From positions 74,277 through 138,276 of the forward strand of contig NZ_JACDUU010000008.1 in NCBI RefSeq assembly GCF_013760845.1: DNA of 64,000 nucleotides. The letters run 5' to 3'. The position numbers and the translations under genes were made by a program. The notes beneath the pieces are model-generated. The model made no database searches. It was not told the DNA's origin and saw only the letters and a program-made list of their open reading frames with translations. This DNA is from [Anoxybacillus] calidus. Lineage in GTDB: Bacteria; Bacillota; Bacilli; Bacillales; Anoxybacillaceae. This document shows, one piece after another, positions 44,420 to 53,238 of this stretch (the first letter of the stretch is position 1; each line of letters opens with the position of its first letter).

Positions 44420-44453
44420 CTACGGCGTTAGACGCTCGCCTCCGCTTTTCTTA
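44420..44453 (-). repeat. Short GAAAAGCGGAGGCG repeat supplying a gene end
   Basis: On the minus strand, AAGAAAAGCGGAGGCGAGCG then TCTAACGCCGTAG. It shares the GAAAAGCGGAGGCG core and CGCCGTAG end with the copy at 37977, and encodes the last residues (KSGGERLTP) and stop of ykwB. Confidence 0.7.
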
Positions 44454-45109
44454 AATGGATTTCGCCATTCCATTAATACAGCGTGATTTAATGACTCTTC
44501 ATCTTCTAAATAATTCTCCACGATTTGGACAGGAGTGCGCCCACAGCGAAGTAAAAACGTAATCACAGGGTCTTTTAACTCACCTGCTAGAACTTTTTCA
44601 ATATATTGATGAGCGGTTAAAGTATGGGCGTGTTTATGATATCCTGGCATCCGTCCGCCACCGAGCAAACGATCAAGATTTAGTTGCACGACAAGCTCAT
44701 ACATCGATTGCATTAACCATTTGCCTAAGCCGAGCTTTCGATATGGTGGAGAAACACAAATGTCAACAACATATAGCGTATTTCCTTGTGGATTATGATT
44801 GCGAATATAACCGTTGTCTGTAATTTCTTCCCATGTATGCGCTGGATGTAAAGGATCAAAATCAACAAGTAATCCAGTCATGGAGCCGCAAATACGTCCA
44901 TCTACTTCTACACATAAAGCCCCTTCTGGAAATAATGTAACATGGTTTGTCAGCTGTTCTTCATTCCACCAAAGCTCAGATGGAAATGGCGGTGGAAAGC
45001 TTTCCTGTTGAATGCGGATTAAGTCATGGAAGTCTTCTTTTGTATAGTTGCGAATTATTGCTTTTTTAGGCACATCTCCATCGAAAACATATATTTCTTT
45101 TTTGTACAA
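44420..45109 (-). CDS. ykwB: GNAT-family N-acetyltransferase (YkwB-like)
   Basis: A 229-residue acetyltransferase. The acetyl-CoA loop is visible in VVDICVSPPYRKLGLGKWL near 115, followed by the conserved VVQLNLDRLLGGGRMPGYHK. TTG at 45109 is preferred because GAGGTGAGTAAAACA precedes it; an alternative GTG lies 4 codons upstream. Position between ptsI and mcpC matches ykwB in B. subtilis (splAB missing here). Its C-terminal tail is encoded by a dispersed repeat, so its natural end may have been replaced. Substrate unknown. Confidence 0.82.
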   Translation of the reverse strand: MYKKEIYVFDGDVPKKAIIRNYTKEDFHDLIRIQQESFPPPFPSELWWNEEQLTNHVTLFPEGALCVEVDGRICGSMTGLLVDFDPLHPAHTWEEITDNGYIRNHNPQGNTLYVVDICVSPPYRKLGLGKWLMQSMYELVVQLNLDRLLGGGRMPGYHKHAHTLTAHQYIEKVLAGELKDPVITFLLRCGRTPVQIVENYLEDEESLNHAVLMEWRNPFKKSGGERLTP

Positions 45110-45272
45110 TGTTTTACTCACCTCACTATATATGGTACGTATAGTTATTAGGTTAATAAACATGTTAAAAATATTCAAGTTTACATTCTAACTACACTTT
45201 TTTCTGGATTAATAGTTTGAGAATAAAGGAGATGAACGATGAGAGATTTGCTCATCGTTTGGTTTTGTTCCG

Positions 45273-45389
45273 CTAAAAAGTAAAAGGTGTTGCTTCAACA
45301 AACGTTCCTCGAAAATATGTATGAATCGCTCCTTTTTGATACATAATACTATATTCGCGTTTCATTTGATGGCATCCATGTTTGTTCAC
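45273..45389 (-). CDS. Possible small protein (38 aa)
   Basis: A GTG-started frame reading MNKHGCHQMKREYSIMYQKG, then AIHTYFRGTFVEATPFTF. Composition is protein-like. AAAGAG directly abuts the GTG, so ribosome spacing is poor. No family is recognised. Confidence 0.3.
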   Translation of the reverse strand: MNKHGCHQMKREYSIMYQKGAIHTYFRGTFVEATPFTF

Positions 45390-45559
45390 CTCTTTCGATA
45401 TTTGTCTTTGTTGCTATAAAATAGAATATTCAGTTTTTAATTATTAATGAGAAAACAATCCTATAGACGATAGTCATGACACACCTTATAATAAATTTTG
45501 GCTATTTTCGACAAAAAATGAGATAGTTAACAACAGACTCGAAAGGGGAAGACAGAAAA

Positions 45560-47539
45560 GTGTTTAAAACGTTGAAAACGAAGTTGATTGTGTTAATGAC
45601 AGCGTTGCTTGTCATTTCACTCGTCATCACACAAATAGTAGGGGTAGTGGAAACGACAAAGATTATAAAAAAGGATGTAAACAAACGTGCAGCCTCTCTT
45701 GTTGACGGATTAGTAGCTGATATTGAAAACGGTTTTGAAAGTGAAGAAAACGGATTACGGCAATTTAGTGAATCGTTGTTTATGCTGCAAATGTTAAAAA
45801 ATCCTGAGAATAAAGAATGGCCGTCTGTTAATCAAGAATTTCGTACGTTTATAACGAATCATAAAGATGTTCAATTAATCTATGTTGGAACCGAAAATAA
45901 AAAAATGTATGCAACACCTGCAGCTCAATTTCCGGCTGATTATGACCCAACATCGCGTCCATGGTATAAAAAAGCAATAGAAAATCCTGGGGAAGTAGTC
46001 TGGACAGAGCCCTATGTTGACGTAGTAACAAATAAACATACCGTTACACTTGCAAAAGCAGTGAAAGAAGGAGATCGCATTTTAGGTGTTGTTGGTATTG
46101 ACATGTCTTTAGATACAGTTGCGAAAATGGTAAACAGCTTAGATGTTGGTTATAAAGGATATCCATTTTTATTTGACCAAAACGGTTTCGGTATTGTTCA
46201 TCCAGAACTTAAAGGAAAAGATGCGTCTGATCATCCAACTGTAAAGAAAATGTTAGAGAAAGCTTCCGGAGTTATTGAGTATAAAGCCGAAGATGAAAAA
46301 CGCATTGTACATTTCACTACCATTCCGAAATTAGGCTGGAAAGTCGGGGCAGTTTACAAGGAAAGTGACCTTCTTGCAGTAAGTAAATCAATCACAACAA
46401 AAATGTTAGTAATTTCAATTTTTGCAATTATTATTGCGATTATTGTTGTGTATTTATTATCACGTTCTATTGTTAAACCTCTTGTTTCTTTAAAAGAACA
46501 GGTTCAAAAAGTTGCGGATGGAGATTTAACTGTACATGTGAGAAGTAAGGCAAAAGATGAAATTGGGCAGCTTTCTAAGCATTTTAACCATATGGTAAGT
46601 GAAATGCGCACCCTTATTCATCAAGTCAATGATTCGATTAATGAACTGGCGGCATCGGCCGATCATTTAAGTGCTGTTTCTGAAGAAACGATGGCGACAA
46701 GCGAACAAGTAACAGGCGCGATTAACGATATCGCGAAAGGAGCAACTGAACAGGCAAGTGACCTTGATGCGATGAATCATCAAACAGCGGAGTTATCCAA
46801 ACAGATGGAGACAGTAGCTCAATCTGCAACGGAAATGCACATGTTGTCCAATAACACGAAAGAAGTAAGCTATAATGGTTTGGAAAAACTGAATGAATTG
46901 CAAATGAAATCGAATGAGGCGAAAGGAGAGTTACAAGCTGTTGAAAAGGTGATAGGTGATTTAGTGGAAAAAATGAAGAAAATTGATGAAGTGATTCAAA
47001 CCATTACGGCTATTTCTGCACAAACGAATTTATTAGCACTTAATGCCAGTATTGAAGCGGCGCGCGCAGGAGAGCACGGAAAAGGGTTTGCCGTCGTTGC
47101 TGAAGAGGTTCGAAAATTAGCTGAGCAGTCGGCACAAGCGACAGAATTAATTCGTGGAACGATTGCGACAATTCAGCAGCAGGCGGACTTAGCAACGCAA
47201 GCTGTTGACCGTTCAAAAGCAATGTATAATGAGCAGCAGGCAGCTGTACAGACAACGGCAGATTCCTTTATGAAAATTGTTTCAGTAATGGAAGAGTTGT
47301 CAGCATCGATTTCTCATATTACAAATGAGGTAAAAAGTATGAATGAAAATAAAAACAAAGTGATGGAAGCGATTCAAAGTATTTCGGCTATTTCTGAACA
47401 ATCAGCAGCTGCAGCTGAGGAAGTTGCTGCTTCTGCTGACGACCAGCTCCGTGCATTAAGCACTGTCACTGAATCTGCAGAAACTCTTAATCAAATGAGC
47501 AGACAGCTTCAAGAGTTAATTGAAAGATTTAAAGTGTAA
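45560..47539 (+). CDS. mcpC: Methyl-accepting chemotaxis receptor with dCache domain (McpC-like)
   Basis: A 659-residue chemoreceptor. TM1 is at about 9-30, a dCache domain at about 35-275, TM2 at about 283-303, HAMP to about 360 and the signalling coiled coil thereafter. The hairpin tip is [21 protein letters not shown] near 490, followed by [12 protein letters not shown]. The Cache domain keeps residues of the amino-acid-binding type: Arg/Trp/Tyr in SRPWYKKA, Tyr in EPYVD and Asp in VVGIDMS. That agrees with McpC as an amino-acid receptor. Synteny (ykwB-mcpC-ykwC) supports the name. Confidence 0.92.
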   Translation: MFKTLKTKLIVLMTALLVISLVITQIVGVVETTKIIKKDVNKRAASLVDGLVADIENGFESEENGLRQFSESLFMLQMLKNPENKEWPSVNQEFRTFITNHKDVQLIYVGTENKKMYATPAAQFPADYDPTSRPWYKKAIENPGEVVWTEPYVDVVTNKHTVTLAKAVKEGDRILGVVGIDMSLDTVAKMVNSLDVGYKGYPFLFDQNGFGIVHPELKGKDASDHPTVKKMLEKASGVIEYKAEDEKRIVHFTTIPKLGWKVGAVYKESDLLAVSKSITTKMLVISIFAIIIAIIVVYLLSRSIVKPLVSLKEQVQKVADGDLTVHVRSKAKDEIGQLSKHFNHMVSEMRTLIHQVNDSINELAASADHLSAVSEETMATSEQVTGAINDIAKGATEQASDLDAMNHQTAELSKQMETVAQSATEMHMLSNNTKEVSYNGLEKLNELQMKSNEAKGELQAVEKVIGDLVEKMKKIDEVIQTITAISAQTNLLALNASIEAARAGEHGKGFAVVAEEVRKLAEQSAQATELIRGTIATIQQQADLATQAVDRSKAMYNEQQAAVQTTADSFMKIVSVMEELSASISHITNEVKSMNENKNKVMEAIQSISAISEQSAAAAEEVAASADDQLRALSTVTESAETLNQMSRQLQELIERFKV

Positions 47540-47544
47540 AAACA

Positions 47545-47584
47545 AAAAACATCTGTTCTCAGTTGGAGAACAGATGTTTTTTGT
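47545..47584 (+). terminator. Terminator after mcpC
   Basis: AAAAAACATCTGTTCTC pairs with GAGAACAGATGTTTTTT, 5-base loop. Confidence 0.92.
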
Positions 47585-47631
47585 ATAAAAAAAGAAATTT
47601 TAAAAAAACTAATAGAAAAGGAGGAAACAAT

Positions 47632-47859
47632 ATGCCTGACCGTAGAAGAGATTATCATGAACGTGACGCTCATTTTGATGGAGAATATGAAGGAATTATT
47701 AATGATGGACTGGCAAGGGAAGGAGAGGCTATCGGAGTACGCGTCGATATTGCTCCCTTTGAAATTTCACAAAGAAAAAATCCATTTCAGGCACAGCCTG
47801 AAGTAGATCTAGAAATGAAACGGTTTCGTTCGCTTATGAAAGGAAAAGAAACGAAATAA
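47632..47859 (+). CDS. Small charged hypothetical protein (75 aa)
   Basis: Hydrophilic protein beginning MPDRRRDYHERDAHFDGEYE, rich in Arg, Glu and Asp, with no membrane segment or recognised domain. AAAAGGAGGAAACAAT precedes the ATG and a terminator follows, so it is a good gene. Function unknown. Confidence 0.72.
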   Translation: MPDRRRDYHERDAHFDGEYEGIINDGLAREGEAIGVRVDIAPFEISQRKNPFQAQPEVDLEMKRFRSLMKGKETK

Positions 47860-47868
47860 CTTGTGGGC

Positions 47869-47905
47869 AAACAGCCAATTCAATAACAGAATTGGTTGTT
47901 TTTCT
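47869..47905 (+). terminator. Terminator
   Basis: AAACAGCCAATTC pairs with GAATTGGTTGTTT, followed by TTCTT. Confidence 0.8.
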
Positions 47906-47940
47906 TAGTAAACACATCAATTAAAGGGGAAGGAAATAGA

Positions 47941-48444
47941 ATGATACATATTCCTGATTACATTCAAAAAGAATTATCCATTTTGTTTGTTGGCTTTAAT
48001 CCGAGTCTTCGTTCCAGTGAAATCGGTCACCATTATGCTAATCCACGAAACCGATTTTGGATGATACTATATCGTTCAGGGCTAACACCACGACTATATA
48101 AACCTGAAGAAGACTATAAATTATTAGAATTAGGATATGGGCTTACAAATATTGTTGAACGGCCTACGAAAAGTGCTGCGGATATTACAAAGGAAGAATA
48201 TAAAGTAGGAAGACAGCTATTGCGTAAAAAAATAGAGATGTACATGCCTAAAATCGTTTGCTTTGTTGGAAAAGAAGTCTATATTCAATATAGTTTAAAA
48301 AAACATGTTTTGTGGGGAGTACAACAACCTGCTGTTGTGCCTGGAGTGATTGATTTTGTTGCCCCCTCTTCAAGCGGGCTCGTACGGATGAAACTAGATG
48401 AAGTTATTGAGATTTATAAACAGTTAAAAACATTAAAAGATTAG
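47941..48444 (+). CDS. mug: Mismatch-specific uracil/thymine DNA glycosylase (Mug family)
   Basis: A 167-residue base-excision enzyme. Motif I is FVGFNPSLRS, with the Mug-type Asn and Pro, followed by HHYANPRNRFWMIL. The late loop is VAPSSSGLVRM, which inserts into the duplex in this family. It removes uracil or thymine from G:U/G:T pairs in relatives. GGGGAAGGAAATAG precedes the ATG at 47941. Confidence 0.88.
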   Translation: MIHIPDYIQKELSILFVGFNPSLRSSEIGHHYANPRNRFWMILYRSGLTPRLYKPEEDYKLLELGYGLTNIVERPTKSAADITKEEYKVGRQLLRKKIEMYMPKIVCFVGKEVYIQYSLKKHVLWGVQQPAVVPGVIDFVAPSSSGLVRMKLDEVIEIYKQLKTLKD

Positions 48445-48547
48445 ATATCATAATTTTCTAAATTTTGTTATGCAATCTTCTCCATTTTATCATAAAAATA
48501 TCTTATAATAAGTGTAAGTTATATTACATAAAGTAGGAGTGGAGAAA

Positions 48548-49333
48548 ATGGAACTGAATTTAACTGGAAAAACGGCACTTGTTGTTGCCTCCAGTCAAGG
48601 ATTAGGTAAAGCCATCGCTGAGCAGCTTGTTCTTGAAGGCGCAAATGTGATGATTACTAGCCGAAGCGAGGAGAAATTAAAAGAAGTAGCCGAACAATTA
48701 CAATCCTACAATAAAGGAAAAGTTGCCTATGTAAAAGCTGATATTACTAGAAAAGAAGATATTGAAAATTTGATTCAAAAAACAGTAGAAACGTTTCATT
48801 CCATTGATTTGCTTGTTAACAATGCAGGTGGACCACCGGCGGGAACGTTTGAAACTATTAGCGATGAGGACTGGTACAAAGCATTTGAACTGAATTTATT
48901 AAGTTATATCCGCATCATTCGAGAAGCGTTGCCGCACTTAAAGAAAAATGGTGGAAAGATTATTAATATTGCTTCCTCGTCTATTAAAGAGCCAATTCCT
49001 GGGCTTCTTCTTTCCAATACGTTCCGTACAGGCATTGTTGGCTTAACAAAGACGTTAGCACAGGAGTTTGCGCCATATAATATCTTGATTAATACAGTTG
49101 CTCCAGGAAGAATCGCAACAGAGCGTGTTGCTTTTCTTGATAAGCTGAATGCCGAAAAGCTTGGTATTACAAAAGAAGAAATGGAAGAAAGAGTGAAAAA
49201 GAACATTCCGCTTGGGCGTTATGGAACACCTGAAGAATTTGCCAAAGTTGTTATGTTCCTGCTTTCTGATGCGAATTCCTATATGACGGGACAGTCGTTT
49301 ATTGTTGATGGGGGAATGGTGAAGGCGATTTGA
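48548..49333 (+). CDS. SDR-family protein lacking the canonical YxxxK catalytic pair
   Basis: A 261-residue Rossmann protein. The cofactor loop VVASSQGLGKAIAEQL and the LLVNNAGGPPAGT segment are present, as is the C-terminal YMTGQSFIVDGG. The region aligned with Y-S-A-S-K reads LSNTFRTGIVGL, so Tyr is replaced by Ser and Lys by Arg. The Ser-containing INIASSSIKEP is kept. It is either a redox-inactive homologue or a subfamily with altered chemistry. ATG 48548 is chosen because AGGAG then has proper spacing. Confidence 0.88.
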   Translation: MELNLTGKTALVVASSQGLGKAIAEQLVLEGANVMITSRSEEKLKEVAEQLQSYNKGKVAYVKADITRKEDIENLIQKTVETFHSIDLLVNNAGGPPAGTFETISDEDWYKAFELNLLSYIRIIREALPHLKKNGGKIINIASSSIKEPIPGLLLSNTFRTGIVGLTKTLAQEFAPYNILINTVAPGRIATERVAFLDKLNAEKLGITKEEMEERVKKNIPLGRYGTPEEFAKVVMFLLSDANSYMTGQSFIVDGGMVKAI

Positions 49334-49349
49334 TGAAATGAATGTGCTA

Positions 49350-49398
49350 CTTTCTCTTTTGAGGGAATAAAATGAAATATACATCCTCAAAGAGAAAG
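49350..49398 (+). promoter_or_regulatory. Inverted repeat masking the TM2-gene ribosome site
   Basis: CTTTCTCTTTTGAGG (49350-49364) can pair with CCTCAAAGAGAAAG (49385-49398). The right arm leads straight into the GGAG ribosome site of the next gene. It could be the terminator of the SDR gene, a translation-control stem, or both; no T-run follows. Confidence 0.55.
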
Positions 49399-49409
49399 GA
49401 GCAACAGCT

Positions 49410-49625
49410 TTGAAAAATAAAGTAGTGGCAGGGGTTTTAGCCATTTTATTAGGTGGTCTTGGCATTCATAAATTTTATTTAGGAAAACTCGGACAGGGGA
49501 TTCTTTATTTCATATTTGCCTGGACGGGGATACCGAGTATCATCGGCTTGATTGAAGGAATTCTGTATTTAGTCCAATCTGATGAGGAATTCAATCAAAA
49601 GTACAATTATTATATGAGAGAGTAG
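49410..49625 (+). CDS. TM2-domain membrane protein (71 aa)
   Basis: Two hydrophobic helices joined by the TM2 signature: LLGGLGIHKFYLGKLGQGIL then the second helix YFIFAWTGIPSIIGLIEGI. Family function is unknown in bacteria. TTG start, AAAGGAG about 9 bases upstream within an inverted repeat. Confidence 0.88.
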   Translation: MKNKVVAGVLAILLGGLGIHKFYLGKLGQGILYFIFAWTGIPSIIGLIEGILYLVQSDEEFNQKYNYYMRE

Positions 49626-49652
49626 AGCCTTGTAACAAACAAGGCTTTATTT
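49626..49652 (+). terminator. Terminator
   Basis: GAGCCTTGT and ACAAGGCTT with a short AACA loop, then TATTTTTA. Confidence 0.85.
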
Positions 49653-49708
49653 TTATATTAAAATGGAGAAGAAAATTCTTGAAATCATACAATTGGTAGG
49701 GGATGGAA

Positions 49709-50578
49709 ATGAACAAGAAAACAATAGGTTTTATCGGTCTTGGAGTAATGGGGAAAAGCATGGCTCGAAATCTATTAAAGGCAGGTTATCCAATCATTGT
49801 TTATACACGTACGAAAGAAAAGGCAGGCGATTTACTGAATGAAGGGGCTGTTTGGAAAGAAACGGTTGCTGCTCTTGCTAAAGAAGTGGACGTGATTATT
49901 ACAATGGTTGGCTATCCACGTGATGTAGAAGAGGTGTACTTTGGAGACAACGGAATTATTGAACATGCCAGAGAAGGTACATATTTGATTGATATGACGA
50001 CTTCAACACCATCGCTTGCTGAGCGTATTTATGAAGCGGCTAAAGCAAAGAAGATGTATGCATTAGATGCTCCTGTTTCAGGCGGGGACATTGGCGCAAG
50101 AGAGGCGCGGTTGGCGATTATGGTTGGGGGAGACGAAGCAGCTTTTCATGAATGTAAACCCATTTTTGAGGTTTTAGGAAAAAATATTGTTTTACAAGGG
50201 AAAGCTGGAGCTGGCCAGCATACAAAAATGTGTAATCAAATTGCGATTGCCACCAATATGATTGGTGTGTGTGAAGCGTTAGCCTATGCGAAACGTGCAG
50301 GATTAGATCTTGTGAAAGTATTAGAGAGCATTTCCACTGGAGCAGCAGGAAGTTGGTCGTTAAGCAACTTGGCACCGCGGATGATGGCTGGAGATTTTGA
50401 ACCAGGCTTTTATATTAAGCATTTTATTAAAGATATGAAAATTGCGTTAGAGGAAGCAGAAAGACTTGGGCTACAACTGCCAGGCCTTGAACTTGCCAAA
50501 TCCATGTATGAGGAACTAGCGGCAAAAGGTGAAGAAAATAGCGGCACACAAGCGCTATATAAAAAGTATCTAGATTAA
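49709..50578 (+). CDS. ykwC: Beta-hydroxyacid dehydrogenase, 3-hydroxyisobutyrate dehydrogenase family (YkwC-like)
   Basis: A 289-residue NAD(P)-dependent oxidoreductase. The Rossmann motif is IGFIGLGVMGKSMARNL, the substrate-binding segment is DAPVSGGDIGAREARL, and the catalytic Lys is in GAGQHTKMCNQ near 170. C-terminal helical domain as in the family. Substrate is not known for YkwC. Start 49709 is preferred over the ATG two codons upstream on spacing from AGGGG. Position after mcpC supports the name. Confidence 0.9.
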   Translation: MNKKTIGFIGLGVMGKSMARNLLKAGYPIIVYTRTKEKAGDLLNEGAVWKETVAALAKEVDVIITMVGYPRDVEEVYFGDNGIIEHAREGTYLIDMTTSTPSLAERIYEAAKAKKMYALDAPVSGGDIGAREARLAIMVGGDEAAFHECKPIFEVLGKNIVLQGKAGAGQHTKMCNQIAIATNMIGVCEALAYAKRAGLDLVKVLESISTGAAGSWSLSNLAPRMMAGDFEPGFYIKHFIKDMKIALEEAERLGLQLPGLELAKSMYEELAAKGEENSGTQALYKKYLD

Positions 50579-50590
50579 TGCAACCACTTG

Positions 50591-50708
50591 AAACTGTCTG
50601 AAAAAGGGCGATCCCTTTCACTAGAGTGCTGATCGGCAAATCCGTTCAGATACTTGTTAGCACCGTAAATAGTTTAGGGAATTCTTCCTTTAAGCAGACA
50701 GTTTTTTA
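50591..50708 (+). other. Cloverleaf-like structured element between ykwC and the acyl-CoA cluster
   Basis: An outer stem AAACTGTCTG (50591-50600) with CAGACAGTTT (50695-50704) encloses three hairpins: AAAGGG/CCCTTT (50603-50618), GTGCT/AGCAC (50626-50663, long loop) and AGGGAA/TTCCTT (50676-50690). TTTTTT follows the outer stem. It may act as an elaborate terminator, a structured RNA or a mobile repeat. Confidence 0.6.
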
Positions 50709-50730
50709 TTTGTTGTTTTTTCTAAAAATA

Positions 50731-50793
50731 TTGAATATTTATATAAATGTAGCTATACTAAATCTAACGTATTACATACTAACTAGTCAGTAT
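50731..50793 (+). promoter_or_regulatory. Promoter and palindromic operator of the acyl-CoA catabolic operon
   Basis: TTGAAT (50731-50736), 17 bases, TATACT (50754-50759), then the near-perfect 18-base palindrome ATACTAACTAGTCAGTAT (50776-50793) just after the expected transcription start. This arrangement is typical of TetR-family repression; the cognate regulator is not identified. Confidence 0.7.
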
Positions 50794-50810
50794 AAAAAAG
50801 GGGGAGAAAC

Positions 50811-52016
50811 GTGAATTTTTCATATTCCGATAAAGTGAATGAACTAAGGAAAAAGTTAAACGCTTTCATGGAAGAATACATTTATCCAAATGAAAAAGTA
50901 TACGTGGAACAACTGAACGCACAAAAGAGCCGTTGGTCAGCAGTACCGCCTATCATCGAAGAATTAAAAGAAAAAGCGAGAAAAGAAGGATTGTGGAATC
51001 TATTTTTACCTGATAGTGAATATGGAGTAGGACTTACGAATTTAGAATATGCTCCTCTTTGTGAAATTATGGGACGATCTTTGATTGCACCCGAAGTATT
51101 TAATTGCAGCGCTCCTGACACAGGGAATATGGAAGTGCTTGTTCGCTACGGTACAGAGGAGCAAAAGCGTAAATGGCTTCTGCCGCTGTTAAACGGCGAG
51201 ATTCGATCATGTTTTTCAATGACAGAGCCTGACGTCGCTTCAAGCGATGCTACAAATATTCAAGCAAGTATTGTTCGTGATGGAGATGAATATGTCATTC
51301 ACGGGAAAAAATGGTGGTCCTCAGGGGCGGGCGACCCGCGCTGCAAAATCGCGATAGTTATGGGAAAAACAAATCCAGATGCGCCAAAGCATGAGCAGCA
51401 ATCAATGATTCTTGTCCCACTTGATACACCTGGAGTCAAAATTGAGCGTATGCTCCCTGTGTTCGGCTATGATCATGCGCCACATGGGCATGCGGAAATT
51501 ACTTATGAGCATGTTCGCGTGCCAAAGGAAAACATCATATGGGAAGAAGGAAAAGGATTTGCCATCGCCCAAGGAAGATTAGGACCGGGAAGAATTCACC
51601 ATTGCATGCGTCTCATTGGTACGGCTGAACGAGCGCTTGAGTTAATGTGCCAGCGCGTTCAAAAAAGAGAAGCATTTGGGAAAAAGCTTTCCCAGCAAGG
51701 AGTTATTCAAGACTGGATTGCCCAGTCACGCATTGAAATTGAGCAAGCCCGTTTATTAACATTGAAGGCTGCTTACATGATGGATACGGTCGGCAATAAA
51801 GAAGCGAAAACGGAAATTGCGATGATTAAGGTTGTTGCGCCTAACGTTGCTTTAAAAGTCATTGACAGGGCGATTCAAGCATTTGGAGCGGCAGGAGTCA
51901 GCGATGATTTTCCATTGGCAGCCTATTGGGCAAATGCGCGAACATTAAGATTAGCGGATGGACCAGATGAAGTTCATAAGGCGCAAATTGCCAAGCTGGA
52001 GCTGCGAAAATATTAG
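50811..52016 (+). CDS. Acyl-CoA dehydrogenase family protein
   Basis: A 401-residue flavoenzyme. The FAD/substrate signatures are [18 protein letters not shown] near 137 and the C-terminal [19 protein letters not shown]. The [14 protein letters not shown] and [20 protein letters not shown] segments resemble the ACAD10/ACAD11-type branch. An APH-like kinase gene lies downstream in the same cluster, as human ACAD10/11 fuse the two domains. GTG start after AAAAAGGGGGAGAAAC. Confidence 0.93.
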   Translation: MNFSYSDKVNELRKKLNAFMEEYIYPNEKVYVEQLNAQKSRWSAVPPIIEELKEKARKEGLWNLFLPDSEYGVGLTNLEYAPLCEIMGRSLIAPEVFNCSAPDTGNMEVLVRYGTEEQKRKWLLPLLNGEIRSCFSMTEPDVASSDATNIQASIVRDGDEYVIHGKKWWSSGAGDPRCKIAIVMGKTNPDAPKHEQQSMILVPLDTPGVKIERMLPVFGYDHAPHGHAEITYEHVRVPKENIIWEEGKGFAIAQGRLGPGRIHHCMRLIGTAERALELMCQRVQKREAFGKKLSQQGVIQDWIAQSRIEIEQARLLTLKAAYMMDTVGNKEAKTEIAMIKVVAPNVALKVIDRAIQAFGAAGVSDDFPLAAYWANARTLRLADGPDEVHKAQIAKLELRKY

Positions 52017-52038
52017 TCTTAAAAGAGGAGGGAGTTTT

Positions 52039-52815
52039 ATGCATGTTCTTGATTTATTTAAGTTAACGGGAAAAACAGCCATTGTCACTGGTGGAGGACG
52101 GGGCCTTGGCGAACAAATTGCTGTTGGTTTGGCAGAGGCGGGGGCCAATGTCGTTATCTGTTCGAGAAAAATTGAAGCGTGCGAAGAAGTAAGCGAAAAG
52201 CTGAAAAGCCTAGGGATAAGATCCCTTGCATTGAAGTGTGATGTCACTAATCCAGATGATGTCAGTACTGCAGTTCAAAAAACGGTGGATGAATTTGGAC
52301 AAATCGATATTTTAGTGAATAACAGCGGTGCAACATGGGGGGCACCGACAGAGGAAATGCCGCTTGAAGCATGGCAGAAGGTAATGGATGTAAATGTTAC
52401 AGGAACGTTTTTAATGAGTCAGGCAATCGGGAAAGTAATGATTGAACAGCGCCGCGGGAAAATTATCAATATTGCCTCCGTTGCGGGGTTAGGTGGGACG
52501 AATCCAAAGTTAATGAATACAATTGGCTATAACACAAGCAAAGGGGCAGTCATTACGTTTACAAAAGATTTAGCTGTAAAGTGGGGAGAATATGGAATTA
52601 ATGTCAACGCAATTGCACCAGGGTTTTTCCCTACGAAAATGTCAAAGGTTATTATTGAACAAGGAAATAAAGCGATTCTCGCAAATACGCCGCTGCGGCG
52701 ATTTGGTACGGAAAATGATTTAAAAGGTGCCGCAGTCTTTCTCGCTTCAAGTGCTTCCGATTTTGTCACCGGTGCTTTATTGGTTGTTGATGGCGGTACC
52801 TCTGCATATTGTTAA
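52039..52815 (+). CDS. SDR-family oxidoreductase (3-hydroxyacyl-CoA dehydrogenase / FabG-like)
   Basis: A 258-residue NAD(P) enzyme. Cofactor loop VTGGGRGLGEQIAVGLAEAG, then LVNNSGATWG, catalytic Ser in INIASVAGLGG and intact YNTSK (YxxxK). GAGGAGGGAGTTTT precedes the ATG at 52039, 22 bases after the dehydrogenase gene. Likely oxidises a hydroxyacyl-CoA in the same pathway; the exact substrate is not known. Confidence 0.9.
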   Translation: MHVLDLFKLTGKTAIVTGGGRGLGEQIAVGLAEAGANVVICSRKIEACEEVSEKLKSLGIRSLALKCDVTNPDDVSTAVQKTVDEFGQIDILVNNSGATWGAPTEEMPLEAWQKVMDVNVTGTFLMSQAIGKVMIEQRRGKIINIASVAGLGGTNPKLMNTIGYNTSKGAVITFTKDLAVKWGEYGINVNAIAPGFFPTKMSKVIIEQGNKAILANTPLRRFGTENDLKGAAVFLASSASDFVTGALLVVDGGTSAYC

Positions 52816-52822
52816 AAAGGGA

Positions 52823-53008
52823 GTGAAAACAACGGTTTATAAGAAAACGTTTTCGCTATATCCAAACACAATTGCTTCTCATTTTGAGATTCCGAATATT
52901 ACATTGAATGGCATTTTACAGGAATGTGCCGCACAATACGGTGATAAAATAGCGCTGACTTTTTATCATAAGGAAATTAACAAGGTTGTTCCGAGCCGAC
53001 AAGGATAA
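52823..53008 (+). pseudogene. N-terminal remnant of an acyl-CoA synthetase (AMP-binding)
   Basis: Starting at a GTG with AAAGGGA upstream, the frame reads MKTTVYKKTFSLYPNTIASH, then a segment with LNGILQECAAQYGDKIAL, characteristic of the first ~45 residues of long-chain acyl-CoA ligases. It then loses similarity and stops after 61 codons, before any AMP-binding motif. The rest of the gene is missing, consistent with a deletion. Confidence 0.75.
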
Positions 53009-53035
53009 AATATGCGTAAGAATGGTCGAAGAAAA

Positions 53036-53221
53036 TTACAACTCACTCATTACAAGCATTCTCTATAATAAAGCAAGCTGTTGATAGGGATGCACCTTTC
53101 ATTAGAGTAAGGGTTAGTACGGGAAGAAGATCTATTTGAGGAAGCGTTCCAAACCAAGGATATCCGCGAAGGTGTGAACCCATTTATTGAAAAGCGTCAG
53201 CCAATATTCCGAAACCGATAG
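53036..53221 (+). pseudogene. Frameshifted C-terminal remnant of an enoyl-CoA hydratase
   Basis: One frame reads SLQAFSIIKQAVDRDAPFI, the helix preceding the crotonase C-terminus, then stops at a TGA. Another frame, from 53123, continues EEDLFEEAFQTKDIREGVNP and FIEKRQPIFRNR to a TAG, the typical crotonase ending. The upstream ~200 residues are absent, so a deletion has joined this tail close to the acyl-CoA synthetase remnant. Confidence 0.8.
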
Positions 53222-53238
53222 CAAAGGGGGAGTAGCTT

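Noticed and set aside
45240..45284. 14-codon ORF MRDLLIVWFCSAKK with a strong AAAGGAG
   Set aside because: Too short and overlaps an opposite frame; the good ribosome site alone is not enough.
45464..45473. Possible sigma-D promoter (GACGATAG) for mcpC
   Set aside because: The -10 is only a partial match and no TAAA is correctly spaced upstream.
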